This document shows, one piece after another, positions 40,346 through 49,800 of a stretch of 64,000 nucleotides of DNA. The notes under the pieces were generated by a model, which saw nothing but the letters and a program-made list of their open reading frames with translations, searched no databases and was not told the DNA's origin. The stretch's first letter is position 1. Every line of letters begins with the position of its first letter. Both the position numbers and the translations under genes were made by a program. The DNA is from Buchananella hordeovulneris (GTDB taxonomy: Bacteria; Actinomycetota; Actinomycetes; Actinomycetales; Actinomycetaceae), in NCBI RefSeq assembly GCF_001907235.1, contig NZ_MQVS01000004.1:1-64000 (forward strand), in the 5' to 3' direction.

Positions 40346-41311
40346 ATGGAAGACCAACTCTCTCCCGCGTCGGCGGTCCGCCAGCGCATCGGCCAAATCC
40401 GCACCGAGGTAGGCAAGGCCGTTATCGGGCAGGAGGCCGCCATCACCGGTCTGGTAATCGGCCTGCTCACCGGTGGACACGTGCTGCTTGAGGGCGTCCC
40501 GGGGGTGGCCAAGACGCTGCTGGCGCGCGCCCTGTCGCAGAGCCTGCGCCTGGAGATGAAACGCGTCCAGTTCACGCCCGACCTCATGCCGGGTGATGTC
40601 ACCGGTTCGCTGGTCTACGTGGATGGCGAGTTTGAGTTCCGTCGTGGCCCGGTCTTCACCAACCTGTTGCTGGCTGACGAGATCAACCGCACTCCCCCCA
40701 AGACGCAGGCGTCGCTGCTGGAGGCCATGGAGGAGCGGCAGGTGACCGTGGGGGGTGCCACGCACCGCCTGCCCGAGCCGTTCCTGGTGGTGGCCACCCA
40801 AAATCCCGTCGAGTACGAGGGCACGTATCCCCTGCCCGAGGCCCAACTGGACCGGTTCCTCCTCAAGGTGGTGATGCCGCTGCCCGAACGCGGACAAGAG
40901 GTGGAGATCTTGCACCGCCACCTGACTGGTTTTAATCCGCGGGAATTGGACAGCGTCGGGGTGAGCGGCGTGGTGGAGGAGGGGGACATCGCCGCGGCGC
41001 GGGCGGCGATCACCACCGTGCAGGTGGCCCCCGAGGTGTTGGCCTACGCCGTGGACCTGGTGCGCGCCACCCGGCAGTCCCCGTCCGTGCAGCTCGGGGT
41101 CTCGCCCCGGGGGGCTACCGCCCTGTTGCACGCGGCGCGGGCGTGGGCTTGGCTCAGCGGCCGGTCCTATGTCACCCCTGACGATCTGAAGGCGCTGGCC
41201 CTGCCGACGCTGCGCCACCGCCTGGTGTTGCGTGCTGAGGCCCAACTGGAAGGTATCACCAGCGAGAAAGTGCTCGACTCGGTGCTCGCCACGGTGCCGG
41301 TGCCCCGCTGA
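40346..41311 (+). CDS. MoxR-family AAA+ ATPase
   Basis: The predicted 321-residue ATPase has Walker A in LEGVPGVAKTLLARAL, Walker B in LLLADEINRTPPKTQASLLE, the sensor segment VVATQNPVEYEGTYPLPEAQ, and a C-terminal lid domain. MoxR proteins act as chaperone-like ATPases on von Willebrand-type partners, here most likely the DUF58 protein encoded next. AAGGAAG precedes the ATG. The stop and the DUF58 ATG overlap. Confidence 0.95.
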   Translation: MEDQLSPASAVRQRIGQIRTEVGKAVIGQEAAITGLVIGLLTGGHVLLEGVPGVAKTLLARALSQSLRLEMKRVQFTPDLMPGDVTGSLVYVDGEFEFRRGPVFTNLLLADEINRTPPKTQASLLEAMEERQVTVGGATHRLPEPFLVVATQNPVEYEGTYPLPEAQLDRFLLKVVMPLPERGQEVEILHRHLTGFNPRELDSVGVSGVVEEGDIAAARAAITTVQVAPEVLAYAVDLVRATRQSPSVQLGVSPRGATALLHAARAWAWLSGRSYVTPDDLKALALPTLRHRLVLRAEAQLEGITSEKVLDSVLATVPVPR

Positions 41312-42600
41312 TGGTCATCTCTCGGCGTGCCGTCGCGGTGACTGGCTTGGCCGCCGTCGCCCTCCTGCTCGCACCCACGCTGGCCGGGGTGGCGCTGGTC
41401 GCGGTGACCTGGCTGGGGTTGCTGTGCCTGGATGCGCTGGTGGCGGTGCATCCGCGGCGCCTGGAACTGCAACGCAGCCCGCTGCCGCCGGTGCGATTGA
41501 CCGAGTCGCTGACCACGCAGCTTCAGCTGCGAAACCCTACCCGCCGCACGCTGGACCTGCAGGTGCGTGACGCCTGGCCGCCCTCGGCGGGAGCGGTCAA
41601 CAATCGCTTCTCCGTGCGCCTGGCGGGCGGCCGCGGCAGGCGCCTGGCGATCACGTTGACCCCCGAGCGGCGGGGCGTGCACTGCGCCGACCGCGTCACC
41701 GTGCGAAGTTTCGGCCCGCTCGGTTTGGCCGGCAAGCAGCACTCGGTGCGGGTGGCAGGTTGCGTCAAGGTCCTGCCGGAGTTTGCCTCCCGGCGCCACC
41801 TGCCCAGTCGGCTGGCGCGCCTGCGGGAACTAGACGGCAATGCCCTGGTGCTGCACGGCGGGCAGGGCAGCGAATTCGATTCGCTGCGCCAGTACACTCC
41901 CGGCGACGACGTGCGCGCCATCGACTGGCGCGCCTCCGCCCGCAGCCGCCAAACGATGGTGCGCACGTTCCGCCCCGAACGCGACCGGCAGGTGCTGCTC
42001 GTAGTCGACAGCGGCCGCTCGGCTGCCTACCGCATTGGCGACACCACCCGCCTGGAACAGCACATTGAGGCCGCGCTGCTGCTGACGACGCTGGCCGAGC
42101 GGGCGGGCGACCAGGTGGGACTGCTGGCCGTTGACACCGAGGTGCGGGTGCGGGTGGCTCCCAGCCGGGGGCAGCGGGTCCTGCACGAGGTGGCGGCGGG
42201 CCTGGCGGGGTTGACGCCCCAGCTGCTGGAGGCCGACTACGCCCGCCTGACCGACGAGGTGCTCCAGACCCTGTCCCAGCGCTCGCTGGTGGTGCTATTG
42301 ACGGGCGTGGAAGCCCACCTGACCATGGGCCTGCTGGACATGGTGCAGGCGCTGTCTACCCGCCACGTCGTGGTGGTCGCCGGGGCCGGGGACCCGCAGG
42401 AGGTCACGCTGCGCGCCACGCGCCTCGACGTCGCCGCGGTCTACACGGCGGCCGCGGCCGAGATGGCCGAGATTGGGCGGCAAGACACCCGCCTCCGCCT
42501 GCAGCGGCGGGCCGCCTCGGTGGTGGAGGCCCCGGCCGCGCAGCTTGCCCCTCGCCTGGCCGACCACTACCTGGAGCTCAAGGCAAAGGGCAGGCTCTAG
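41311..42600 (+). CDS. DUF58-domain (vWA-like) protein
   Basis: The 429-residue protein has two close membrane helices at the N-terminus (about 8-48), a beta-rich domain, the DUF58 core (GSEFDSLRQYTPGDDVRAID, RTFRPERD), and a vWA-like domain. The metal-site motif is a relaxed VVDSGRS in place of DxSxS. It is the likely client of the MoxR ATPase. It ends the five-gene operon; the next gene is on the opposite strand. Confidence 0.9.
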   Translation: MVISRRAVAVTGLAAVALLLAPTLAGVALVAVTWLGLLCLDALVAVHPRRLELQRSPLPPVRLTESLTTQLQLRNPTRRTLDLQVRDAWPPSAGAVNNRFSVRLAGGRGRRLAITLTPERRGVHCADRVTVRSFGPLGLAGKQHSVRVAGCVKVLPEFASRRHLPSRLARLRELDGNALVLHGGQGSEFDSLRQYTPGDDVRAIDWRASARSRQTMVRTFRPERDRQVLLVVDSGRSAAYRIGDTTRLEQHIEAALLLTTLAERAGDQVGLLAVDTEVRVRVAPSRGQRVLHEVAAGLAGLTPQLLEADYARLTDEVLQTLSQRSLVVLLTGVEAHLTMGLLDMVQALSTRHVVVVAGAGDPQEVTLRATRLDVAAVYTAAAAEMAEIGRQDTRLRLQRRAASVVEAPAAQLAPRLADHYLELKAKGRL

Positions 42601-42603
42601 CGC

Positions 42604-43599
42604 TCAGCCCGCCTCCCGCGTCGTGTAGCCGGCGCGGGGGGCCGCCAGGTCGCCGGTGTGCCCCGCCCGCGCGGCCCGCCCCCCGGCGGCCAGCGTGTAC
42701 CACCACAGCAGCGCCAACGCTCCGGCCCCGAGACCCACCTTCAAGGCCGACGGCAGGGCGGCCGGAGTCACGAAGCCCTCCAGCAGGCCCGCCACCCCGA
42801 GCACCGCCACCAAGCCCAGCACCACCGTGACCAGGCTGCGTCCCTCAGCGGCCACCGCCGTCACCCGCCGCTGCGGACCCGGCACCAACAGGCGCCACGC
42901 CAGGCGCGAGCCCGCCGCGCAGGCGATAAACACCGCGGTCAACTCCAGCAGGCCGTGGGGGGCGATCAACAGGAAAAACTTGTCCAGCTGCCCGAAGTGG
43001 TGCATGATCGCGGCGCTTTGCCCGACCTGCAGCGCGTTTAGCACCAACACCGCCCCGGGACCGATGCCAGTGACGGACGCCCCCACCATGAGGGCCGCGA
43101 TGCGGGCGTTGTTCGTCCACACCATGGAGGTAAACTCCAGGGCCGGGTCTTTCGAGTAATACTCGGCGAACAGCTGGTTGGCGTACCGCTCCAGCTGCGC
43201 GTACGGGCCCAGGGCCGCGAAAGCAGCGGGTTGCGTGGCCAACCACCACGCCTGCAGGGCCGCCACCACCGCGAACAGGAGGGTGCAGGTCAGCGTCCAC
43301 CAGCGCAACCGGTACAGGACGACGGGAAAGTCCGTCAGGAAGAAGTCACGCAGGTCGGCCCACCTTAGTGACTTCACCCCGGTCACCCGGTGGCGCGCCT
43401 CCGCCACTCGCTGCGACAGGGCGGCGATTTCGTCCGGGTCGGGGGCCTGTGAGCGCAGCAGCGACAGGTCCGCGGCCGTGTCCTGATACAGCTCCACCAG
43501 CCGGTCGACCTCGGGGCCCGTCAACGATCGCTTGGCCCGCAGGAGAGTCAACTCATCCCATTGACTTTGGCGCGTGGCCCGCACTGCTTCGACATCCAC
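42604..43599 (-). CDS. Stage II sporulation protein M-like (SpoIIM) membrane protein
   Basis: The predicted 331-residue protein has a cytoplasmic helical N-terminus (about 1-95) and about five membrane helices. The diagnostic motif region (VWTNNARIAALMVGASVTGI, LLIAPHGLLELTAVFIACAA) marks the SpoIIM/DUF95 family, which in non-sporulating actinobacteria lies beside RDD proteins. Its function is unknown. The GTG at 43599 follows GGCAGGGTACAAG; an ATG at 43617 would add six residues. Its start lies within about 20 bases of the divergent RDD gene start, so promoters must overlap or transcripts are leaderless. Confidence 0.85.
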   Translation of the reverse strand: MDVEAVRATRQSQWDELTLLRAKRSLTGPEVDRLVELYQDTAADLSLLRSQAPDPDEIAALSQRVAEARHRVTGVKSLRWADLRDFFLTDFPVVLYRLRWWTLTCTLLFAVVAALQAWWLATQPAAFAALGPYAQLERYANQLFAEYYSKDPALEFTSMVWTNNARIAALMVGASVTGIGPGAVLVLNALQVGQSAAIMHHFGQLDKFFLLIAPHGLLELTAVFIACAAGSRLAWRLLVPGPQRRVTAVAAEGRSLVTVVLGLVAVLGVAGLLEGFVTPAALPSALKVGLGAGALALLWWYTLAAGGRAARAGHTGDLAAPRAGYTTREAG

Positions 43600-43617
43600 C
43601 CTTGTACCCTGCCACAT

Positions 43618-44478
43618 GTGAACCAGGCACAGCACCCCGACACTGAAGACGTTCTCGGTCGGCGACTTGTCGCTGAACGGCTCGTGACCGGCGAGGCGGT
43701 CGAGATTGAGGCGGCTCCCGCCTCTCCCCTGCTGCGCGCGATCGCCACCGTCATCGACTTCACTTTGTACTTCTTGGTCTGCCTAAGTCTGTTCATCGCC
43801 ACGACGCACCAGTTCGGCCCGGATACGGACTCCCAGCGTTTCATCGCTGTGACCGTGCTCGTAGTCTGCATCACCGTGCTCTGCCCGTTCATAGTCGAGT
43901 TGGTGAGCGCAGGCCGGTCAGTGGGCAAGTACGCCACCGGGTTGCGGGTGGTACGCGACGATGGTGGGCCGGTCGCCGCCCGGCACGTGCTGATTCGCAC
44001 GGTGACGGCGGTGATCGAGCTGTGGCTGACCTTCGGCATCGTGGCGTTCCTGTTCACCCTGTTTTCCCCCCGCTCCAAGCGCGGCGGTGACCTGCTGGCC
44101 GGGACCTACGTGGTGGCCACGGCGCACAGCGCGGGCATCACCCTGCCGCTGGTGTGTCCGCCCGAGTTAGAGCAGTGGGCGCGGCAGGCGGATGTGCACC
44201 GCCTGCCACCGCACCTGGCGCTGGCGGGCCGTCGCCTCCTGCTGGCAGGCGGCGAGGGGGCCCTGGCCCAGCGCGCGGTGGTAGCCAGGCAGCTGGCCGC
44301 CCAATTCGAGCGTTACGTCTCTCCGCCGCCGCCGTGGGGCACCCACCCGGAGCGGTTCCTGGCGGCCACCCTCACGGCGCGGCGCGACCGCGAGTATGTC
44401 TTCCTCCGCAACCAAGCGCAGCGCCGCCAGCAGGAGAGCAATCAGCTGGAGCGCGGCGTCTACGGGATCGGCGCCTAG
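43618..44478 (+). CDS. RDD-family membrane protein
   Basis: The predicted 286-residue protein begins with a short polar segment and an RDD domain with about three to four helices (AIATVIDFTLYFLVCLSLFI, FIVELVSAGRSVGKYATGLR, AVIELWLTFGIVAFLFTLFS) and the conserved SPRSKRGGDLLAGTYVV. An Arg-rich cytoplasmic tail (about 190-286) follows. RDD proteins are implicated in ion or lipid transport but remain ill-defined. The GTG at 43618 is the only start that retains the conserved N-terminus. It is divergent from the SpoIIM-like gene and convergent with the DUF3499 gene. Confidence 0.85.
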   Translation: MNQAQHPDTEDVLGRRLVAERLVTGEAVEIEAAPASPLLRAIATVIDFTLYFLVCLSLFIATTHQFGPDTDSQRFIAVTVLVVCITVLCPFIVELVSAGRSVGKYATGLRVVRDDGGPVAARHVLIRTVTAVIELWLTFGIVAFLFTLFSPRSKRGGDLLAGTYVVATAHSAGITLPLVCPPELEQWARQADVHRLPPHLALAGRRLLLAGGEGALAQRAVVARQLAAQFERYVSPPPPWGTHPERFLAATLTARRDREYVFLRNQAQRRQQESNQLERGVYGIGA

Positions 44479-44825
44479 GTGAGATCGGGCACCACCCGCA
44501 GGTGCGGGGTGCCGGGCTCGGGGTCGCCCTCTGGCCGCAGGCGGGAGGCGGCCGCGGCGTCGCGGTCTTGCAGCGCCAACGACAGGGCCGTGGGGTCCTC
44601 GGAACCGATTGGGCGGGGCGGGAACTGATTGATCAACCGCACGGCCTGCCAGCCGCGCGGCACGGTGAGGCTTTGGGCATGCTCTTCGCACAGGTCGTAG
44701 GCGTGGGGATCGCAGTTAGCCACCAACGGCCCCAGCACGGCGGTCGAGGCCGCGTGGTCGTAGGTGAGCGTCGCGACGGCGGCCCGTGGGCAGCCGGACC
44801 GGGAGCAGCTCCGAAAGGTTCTCAC
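44475..44825 (-). CDS. DUF3499 family protein
   Basis: The predicted 116-residue protein has two cysteine pairs (SCSRSGC and NCDPHAYDLCEEH), suggesting a zinc ribbon, and the conserved segment SLTVPRGWQAVRL. This is the actinobacterial DUF3499 family (Rv3258c-like), function unknown. The GTG at 44825 gives the family's normal start; the longer ORF adds residues that do not fit. The 3' end overlaps the RDD gene by 4 bases. It is divergent from the metallopeptidase-family gene. Confidence 0.85.
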   Translation of the reverse strand: MRTFRSCSRSGCPRAAVATLTYDHAASTAVLGPLVANCDPHAYDLCEEHAQSLTVPRGWQAVRLINQFPPRPIGSEDPTALSLALQDRDAAAASRLRPEGDPEPGTPHLRVVPDLT

Positions 44826-44926
44826 GGCGCCCCAATCTACAGTCCTTCGGGTGGTCCGCGTGTCCTCCACGCCGAGGCGAAGCTAGGGTGAGCGCTGTGA
44901 ACGGTACACCAGGAGCCGGGCAAACA

Positions 44927-45343
44927 ATGCCCGAACACGGTTGGCGGCGGCGCCGCGATCGCCGCGGACGCGGCCTGCGGGGCCCGCTGCTGGATCACCG
45001 CTTGCCCGCCGCCCGCACCCGCCGCGAACGTTTTGACGACCTCGTCGTGGAGCTGGCACGCGATTTGGCTCGCCAGTGGCCCCCAGTGGCGCACATGGAG
45101 TTCGCCGTGGAGGACGTGCCCCCCTCTGATCCGTCCCCGTGGGAGACCGGCGGAGTGCCGCTCGGCCGCCTATTTTCGGCCGACCGCCGCACCCGGCTGG
45201 CCGACCGCATAGTCATCTACCGGCGCCCGTGTGAGATGCGGTCAGCCGAGGGGCACGAGCGGGAGGAGCTGGTCTACGCCGTGCTCGTCGAACAGGTGGC
45301 GCGGGCGCTCGGCCGCTCCCCCGACGAGATAGCCGGACGGTAG
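44927..45343 (+). CDS. Metallopeptidase-family protein lacking the zinc motif
   Basis: The predicted 138-residue protein resembles the actinobacterial Rv3259-type zincin-like family: an Arg-rich start, RRERFDDLVVELARDLARQW, and a final helix ELVYAVLVEQVARALGRS. The position of the family's HExxH zinc motif reads YAVLVEQ, so catalytic zinc binding is not expected. The ATG at 44927 lies 11 bases after an AGGAG; earlier GTG codons at 44891 and 44900 remain possible. It is probably a non-enzymatic scaffold or regulatory protein, as in relatives. Confidence 0.75.
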   Translation: MPEHGWRRRRDRRGRGLRGPLLDHRLPAARTRRERFDDLVVELARDLARQWPPVAHMEFAVEDVPPSDPSPWETGGVPLGRLFSADRRTRLADRIVIYRRPCEMRSAEGHEREELVYAVLVEQVARALGRSPDEIAGR

Positions 45344-45346
45344 CCG

Positions 45347-46891
45347 CTAGCGGCCGCGCCAGGCCGGCACGTCCCGGAGCCGATCGGCGGGTTGCGTCAG
45401 GGGCAGGGCCTCGATCTGCCCCTGCGGCCCGGTCAACAGCAACATGGCGTGCACGGCGGGGGCATCAGTGTCGATGGTCAGCCAGACCGTCTGGGGCGCA
45501 AGCGGTAACACCTGGGTGCCGCCCGGCGCTAACCGCACCGGCTCCTGTTGGCCGCCCACCCGCACCTCGGCCGCCGCGTCTGCGGCGTTAGTCAAATAGA
45601 GCTCGGCGCTCACATCGGGCGGGAGCAGACTGACGGCGGCTCCCGCCGCGCTGGCAGCGGGAATCCAGGCATGGTCGACTACCTGCCCGGCCTGCGGCTC
45701 GGGCCCGGCAGCCGCCGGACTCGTCGGCGCCGCGCTGGCGGCCCCGGGGCTCGGGCTGTCCGGCGACGCGGTGGCCCGGCCCGTCGTCCCGGCCGCCTGC
45801 CCGTTCGTGCGGGCGCTGGCCACGATGGGTTGATCTGCTCTGGCCACGATCGCCGTCTTGCCCACCACTCCCGTCAGCGGCACGTCCACCACCACCCCGG
45901 GCGGCACCCGCACCGCCTCCGCCCCCGGCAGGGGGGCCATGCCTTGCTCCCCAGACACGTTGACCTCGACGCTGGCCTCCACCGCGGTTGGATTGACCAA
46001 CCGCACTACCGTGCTGTCTTGTCCCCCAGTGAGCACCCCGGGGATCACCTGGAGCGGGGCGGGCAGGTGACTGCCGGTCAGCACCGAGATGCCCTCTCCT
46101 TGCAAACCGGTGGCGGTGTAGCTGAGGAGGGCCGCCGCCACCCCGCCCCCGGAGGCGGAGACCCGGACGGCCGGGCGCTCCTCCCCCACCAGCGCCGCTT
46201 CGAGCTGCAGTTCGCTTACCGCCCCCGGCGCCAACGTCAGCTCCCGGTGCGCGTCTTGCACCTCCCCCGTCGACCCGTAGTAGGCGACCTCAACTTCAAT
46301 CTGCCGCCGCCCGGGGTTGGCCAGCCGCAGGGTGCCACCGTCGCTCGCGCTCGCCGAACCGCCCACCAGCCAGACCTCGGAGGCTGCTCCGGTACACGGG
46401 GCAGCCGCGAAACCGGAGTAGAGCGACTCGGTCACCGCCACGCTGGCGTAGCCCGCCACCTGGGCGGCCTGCTGCCCGACCGGCGGTGCCTGTAGCCACG
46501 CCCCGCTCGTCCCGGCCAGCTCCGCCAGCTGATAGCTGCCAAGCTGTTGGCCGACGGCGGCCTCGTCTGCGGAGGACGTTGTCGCCTCCGGCTCCGGCAG
46601 CGGCACCAGGCTCAGCTCTCCCGGGGTGGGGGCCGCCTGCGGCACGCTGCCGGCCTGGATTCGACCGGTGCTCTGCCCCGCGCTTAGGGAGCCGTCGACG
46701 TTAATGTCCTGGCCCAGGTCGGGCAGGCTGAGGCGCGGGCAGACGTCGACGATGGTTCCCGGCAGCACCTTGATGTCGGGCGCGGCGACGTACTGCTGCG
46801 GGGGCGTCGGGGTAAATAACAGGACCAGCCCTGCCGCCCCCAGGCCCGCCGCGGCCAGCAGCCGCACCGGTTTGCCCGCCAGTTTCCTCAT
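45347..46891 (-). CDS. DUF5719-like secreted or membrane-anchored protein
   Basis: The predicted 514-residue protein has one N-terminal membrane helix (about 10-30) and an otherwise extracytoplasmic Ala/Gly/Val-rich sequence of repeated beta-strand modules (for example TLRLANPGRRQIEVEVAYYG, DSTVVRLVNPTAVEASVEVN, SAELYLTNAADAAAEVRVGG). This is the layout of the actinobacterial DUF5719 family encoded beside large glycosyltransferase-like membrane proteins. The ATG at 46891 overlaps the preceding gene's stop by 4 bases. It may support wall-polymer synthesis at the outer face of the membrane; this is inferred from context. Confidence 0.8.
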   Translation of the reverse strand: MRKLAGKPVRLLAAAGLGAAGLVLLFTPTPPQQYVAAPDIKVLPGTIVDVCPRLSLPDLGQDINVDGSLSAGQSTGRIQAGSVPQAAPTPGELSLVPLPEPEATTSSADEAAVGQQLGSYQLAELAGTSGAWLQAPPVGQQAAQVAGYASVAVTESLYSGFAAAPCTGAASEVWLVGGSASASDGGTLRLANPGRRQIEVEVAYYGSTGEVQDAHRELTLAPGAVSELQLEAALVGEERPAVRVSASGGGVAAALLSYTATGLQGEGISVLTGSHLPAPLQVIPGVLTGGQDSTVVRLVNPTAVEASVEVNVSGEQGMAPLPGAEAVRVPPGVVVDVPLTGVVGKTAIVARADQPIVASARTNGQAAGTTGRATASPDSPSPGAASAAPTSPAAAGPEPQAGQVVDHAWIPAASAAGAAVSLLPPDVSAELYLTNAADAAAEVRVGGQQEPVRLAPGGTQVLPLAPQTVWLTIDTDAPAVHAMLLLTGPQGQIEALPLTQPADRLRDVPAWRGR

Positions 46892-49800
46892 GCCGCTTGC
46901 CCTCCGCTCTTCGCCCGGCGCAGCGGCAACGCCAAGAGCGCTGCCAGTGCGAACACCCCGGCCCGGACCAGCCACCACAGCGTGGCCCCCGGGTGCCGCG
47001 GACTAAGGCTGAGCGTCTGCGCGCCTGCGGGCACGTCGGCGCGCAATATGCCTTCTTCGGCCCGCAGTGGCCGGTCCTGGCCGTCAATAAGCAGCCGCCA
47101 CCGACTCGGGTCGGTCTCGGCAATTTCCACCTGTTGCCACGTCCCCGCGGGCAGGGTGACGTCGGCGTGCACTGGCCCGGCGGGCAGGGGGCTGACCCCG
47201 CTCTCGCCGCGCAGCCGCACGCGGGCCGCCACCAGGTGAGCGGACGGGGCCTGCGGGTCGGCGCTGCCCACCCGCCACAAGATCGCGTCCTCGGTGCGCG
47301 TGGCGCGCCGCAGGCCCCCAACCGTGTCCAGCGCGGTGGCTAGCCGAGCGGTGGTGGCCCAGGGAGTAAGCCCGTCCGCCCCCGTGTCGGCGTGCCGCCG
47401 CACCACCACCCCGTCGATGGCGTAGTGCGCCAGGGTGCTAGCGGCCTGGGCGTCCGATGTGCCGGTGAGGGCCGAGGTCAGGGCCACTAGGACCTCCAGG
47501 TTGGCGTCCGCCACGGGGCGTACCCCGGCGCCAAAGCGGTCTCCGGTGGGCCCCGGCCCCTGGAGCTCGGCCAGCGCGGTGAGTGCCGAAATGTCGGTCA
47601 GCTGGGCGACGGTGCCCCGCCGTACCGCCACCCGCAGTTCCGTGCCCGGCTCCAGCACCAAAACGCGCGACCGATAGGGCGCATCCTGCGCGTAAGCGAC
47701 AGCGGCGGGCAGCTGCGGTGCCCGCTCCACGAGCCGGAAGTCGGCAGTCAGCTGGCAGAGCGCCACCCAAGCAACCAGACCGGCCACGCAGCCCACGCTG
47801 CCCACCACCGCGCCTACCCGGCGGGCGGGGACCCACCACCGGTTGTGCACCGGCTGCGGCCGTCCGGCCAGGGCCGCGATCGCCAACCCAAAAGTCAGCA
47901 GGCTAGCGCCCGGTCCGCTCCAACCCCGCACCAGCACGAACTGGTCACTTACCCCGGCCATCGGCCCGACCCCGACCGCTATCCAGGGCGCGATCACCGC
48001 CAGCAGCGCCCCCATGCCCGCGAGACCCACTCCCAGCCACACCGCTCCCCGGGCCTGCCGGGCGCCCACCAGCTGCCAGCAGGCCAGGAGCCCCAGGACC
48101 GCCACCGGCACCAGCCACAGGCCCAGAGGCAGCCGGGCCGGACCGGGCAGATCAGCCTGCTGCCAGGCCGCTATGACCCGCCCGGGGGCGGTGCCGAGGG
48201 CCGCCCACAGCGGGTGCGTGCTCTGCTCACCGAGCGGCAGGCCAGGGCTGGCGAACCAGGCGCGCCACGTCGAACTCGCCGGCTGACGCACCGTCTGCCA
48301 CAGCAGGGGGGCCAGGAGCGCCACCGCGGGCGCCACAACCCACACCAACCGCCACCGGGAGCGGCGCACCCGCCAGGCGAGCACCCCCACCGCGAGCACG
48401 GCAGCCCCAAGCAGTGAGGGAGCCCCGGCCAGTACTATCGCGAGCGCCAGCCCCGCCCCGGCGGCGGCAGTGACAGCCACCATGCGGGTGGGGGCCTGCA
48501 CGCGCCCGCGTCCTCGCCCCGCGACGGGAGCGAGCACGTCCACGCGCTCCAGGCGCCAGGTCCGCGCCAGGAACAGGGCGACGAGCGGTAAGAACACGTG
48601 GGCTAAGGCCGGCGCGGTGCGCCCGGCACTCAGGCCGAGCAGCAAGCTGGGGTGGACTGCCCACACCAGGGCCGCCCACGCCCGCAAACTCACGCGCCGG
48701 GTGGCCGCCCCGGCGGCCGCCCAGGCGGTTAGCGCCGCCAGCGGGAGGGCGGCGGCGTGCAGGAGGGCCAGCACCGGGCCGGGGTTTACGCCCACCAGTG
48801 CGAACGGCAGGGTCAGGCCCAGCACGACAAAGGCGAACGGATCCAACCCGCCCGTTAGCTGCAACCCGTCGGCCACCATGTCGGCCCGCACGTACTGGGC
48901 GAGGTCCCGCCACGAGCCGCTAAAGCCCGCATAGGCCCCGCCCGTCAGCTGCCACCCCAGGGGCCCAAAGACCACGGCGCTGGCTAGGCCCGTTATGGCC
49001 AGGACGGCGCCCAGTGTCCAGCGGCGCTGCCGCGCCAGGCTTGCCAATTCCTGCAGCTCCAGATTCGAGGGGGCCTGCGCGGCACGCTGCTCGGCCCGAT
49101 TGTGCCGGTTGGCCTCGTAGGCGCGTTGGAAGAGCTCGCGGGAGGTGGCCTGTAGCGGCCGCAAGATCCCCGGACCGACTTGGGCAACCTGGTGGCTGCG
49201 CCGCCGGGTGTGGCGCAAGGCGGGCAGGTGCGTCAGCAACTCCCCTACGGCCTGCAACTCCGCCACTGCCAAGCCCGATTGTTTGGTGGCTATCCGCCAC
49301 AGGGCCCGAGCGCCCCCCAGAAGCACCACCCAGAGCAGGAGGAAGGGCAGGGCCCACCAATGCGCTCCGCTCAGCCAGTAGTGCAGCTGCGCGCGCCGTC
49401 GGGCAGCGAAGGAACGGCGCGGGTCCGGGTCCGCACCGTGCCGCACCGCCCGGTAACTGGCGCGCGCGTGGTACACGATGGCGCGGGGGGCCACCACCAC
49501 GCGCCACTTGCCGCGCCACAGGCGCCGCGATAACTCCAGCCCGTCGCCGAACGGGCCCAGGGCCGGGTCGAAGCCGCCTACCGCGGTTAACGCCTCCCGG
49601 CGCACTAACGCACCGGCCGTGCCTACTCCCAACACATCGGAGCGGGAATCGAGCTGGCCCTGGTCGATGTCGCCGTCGTCGATGTCGGTGGTGCGCCGCC
49701 CAGAGGCGGTGGTGCGCAGCCCCACCTCCAACAGCACGTCGGTACCAGTCCAACCACGTTGTTTGGCCCCCACCATGCCCACCGTGGGACCGGAATCCGC

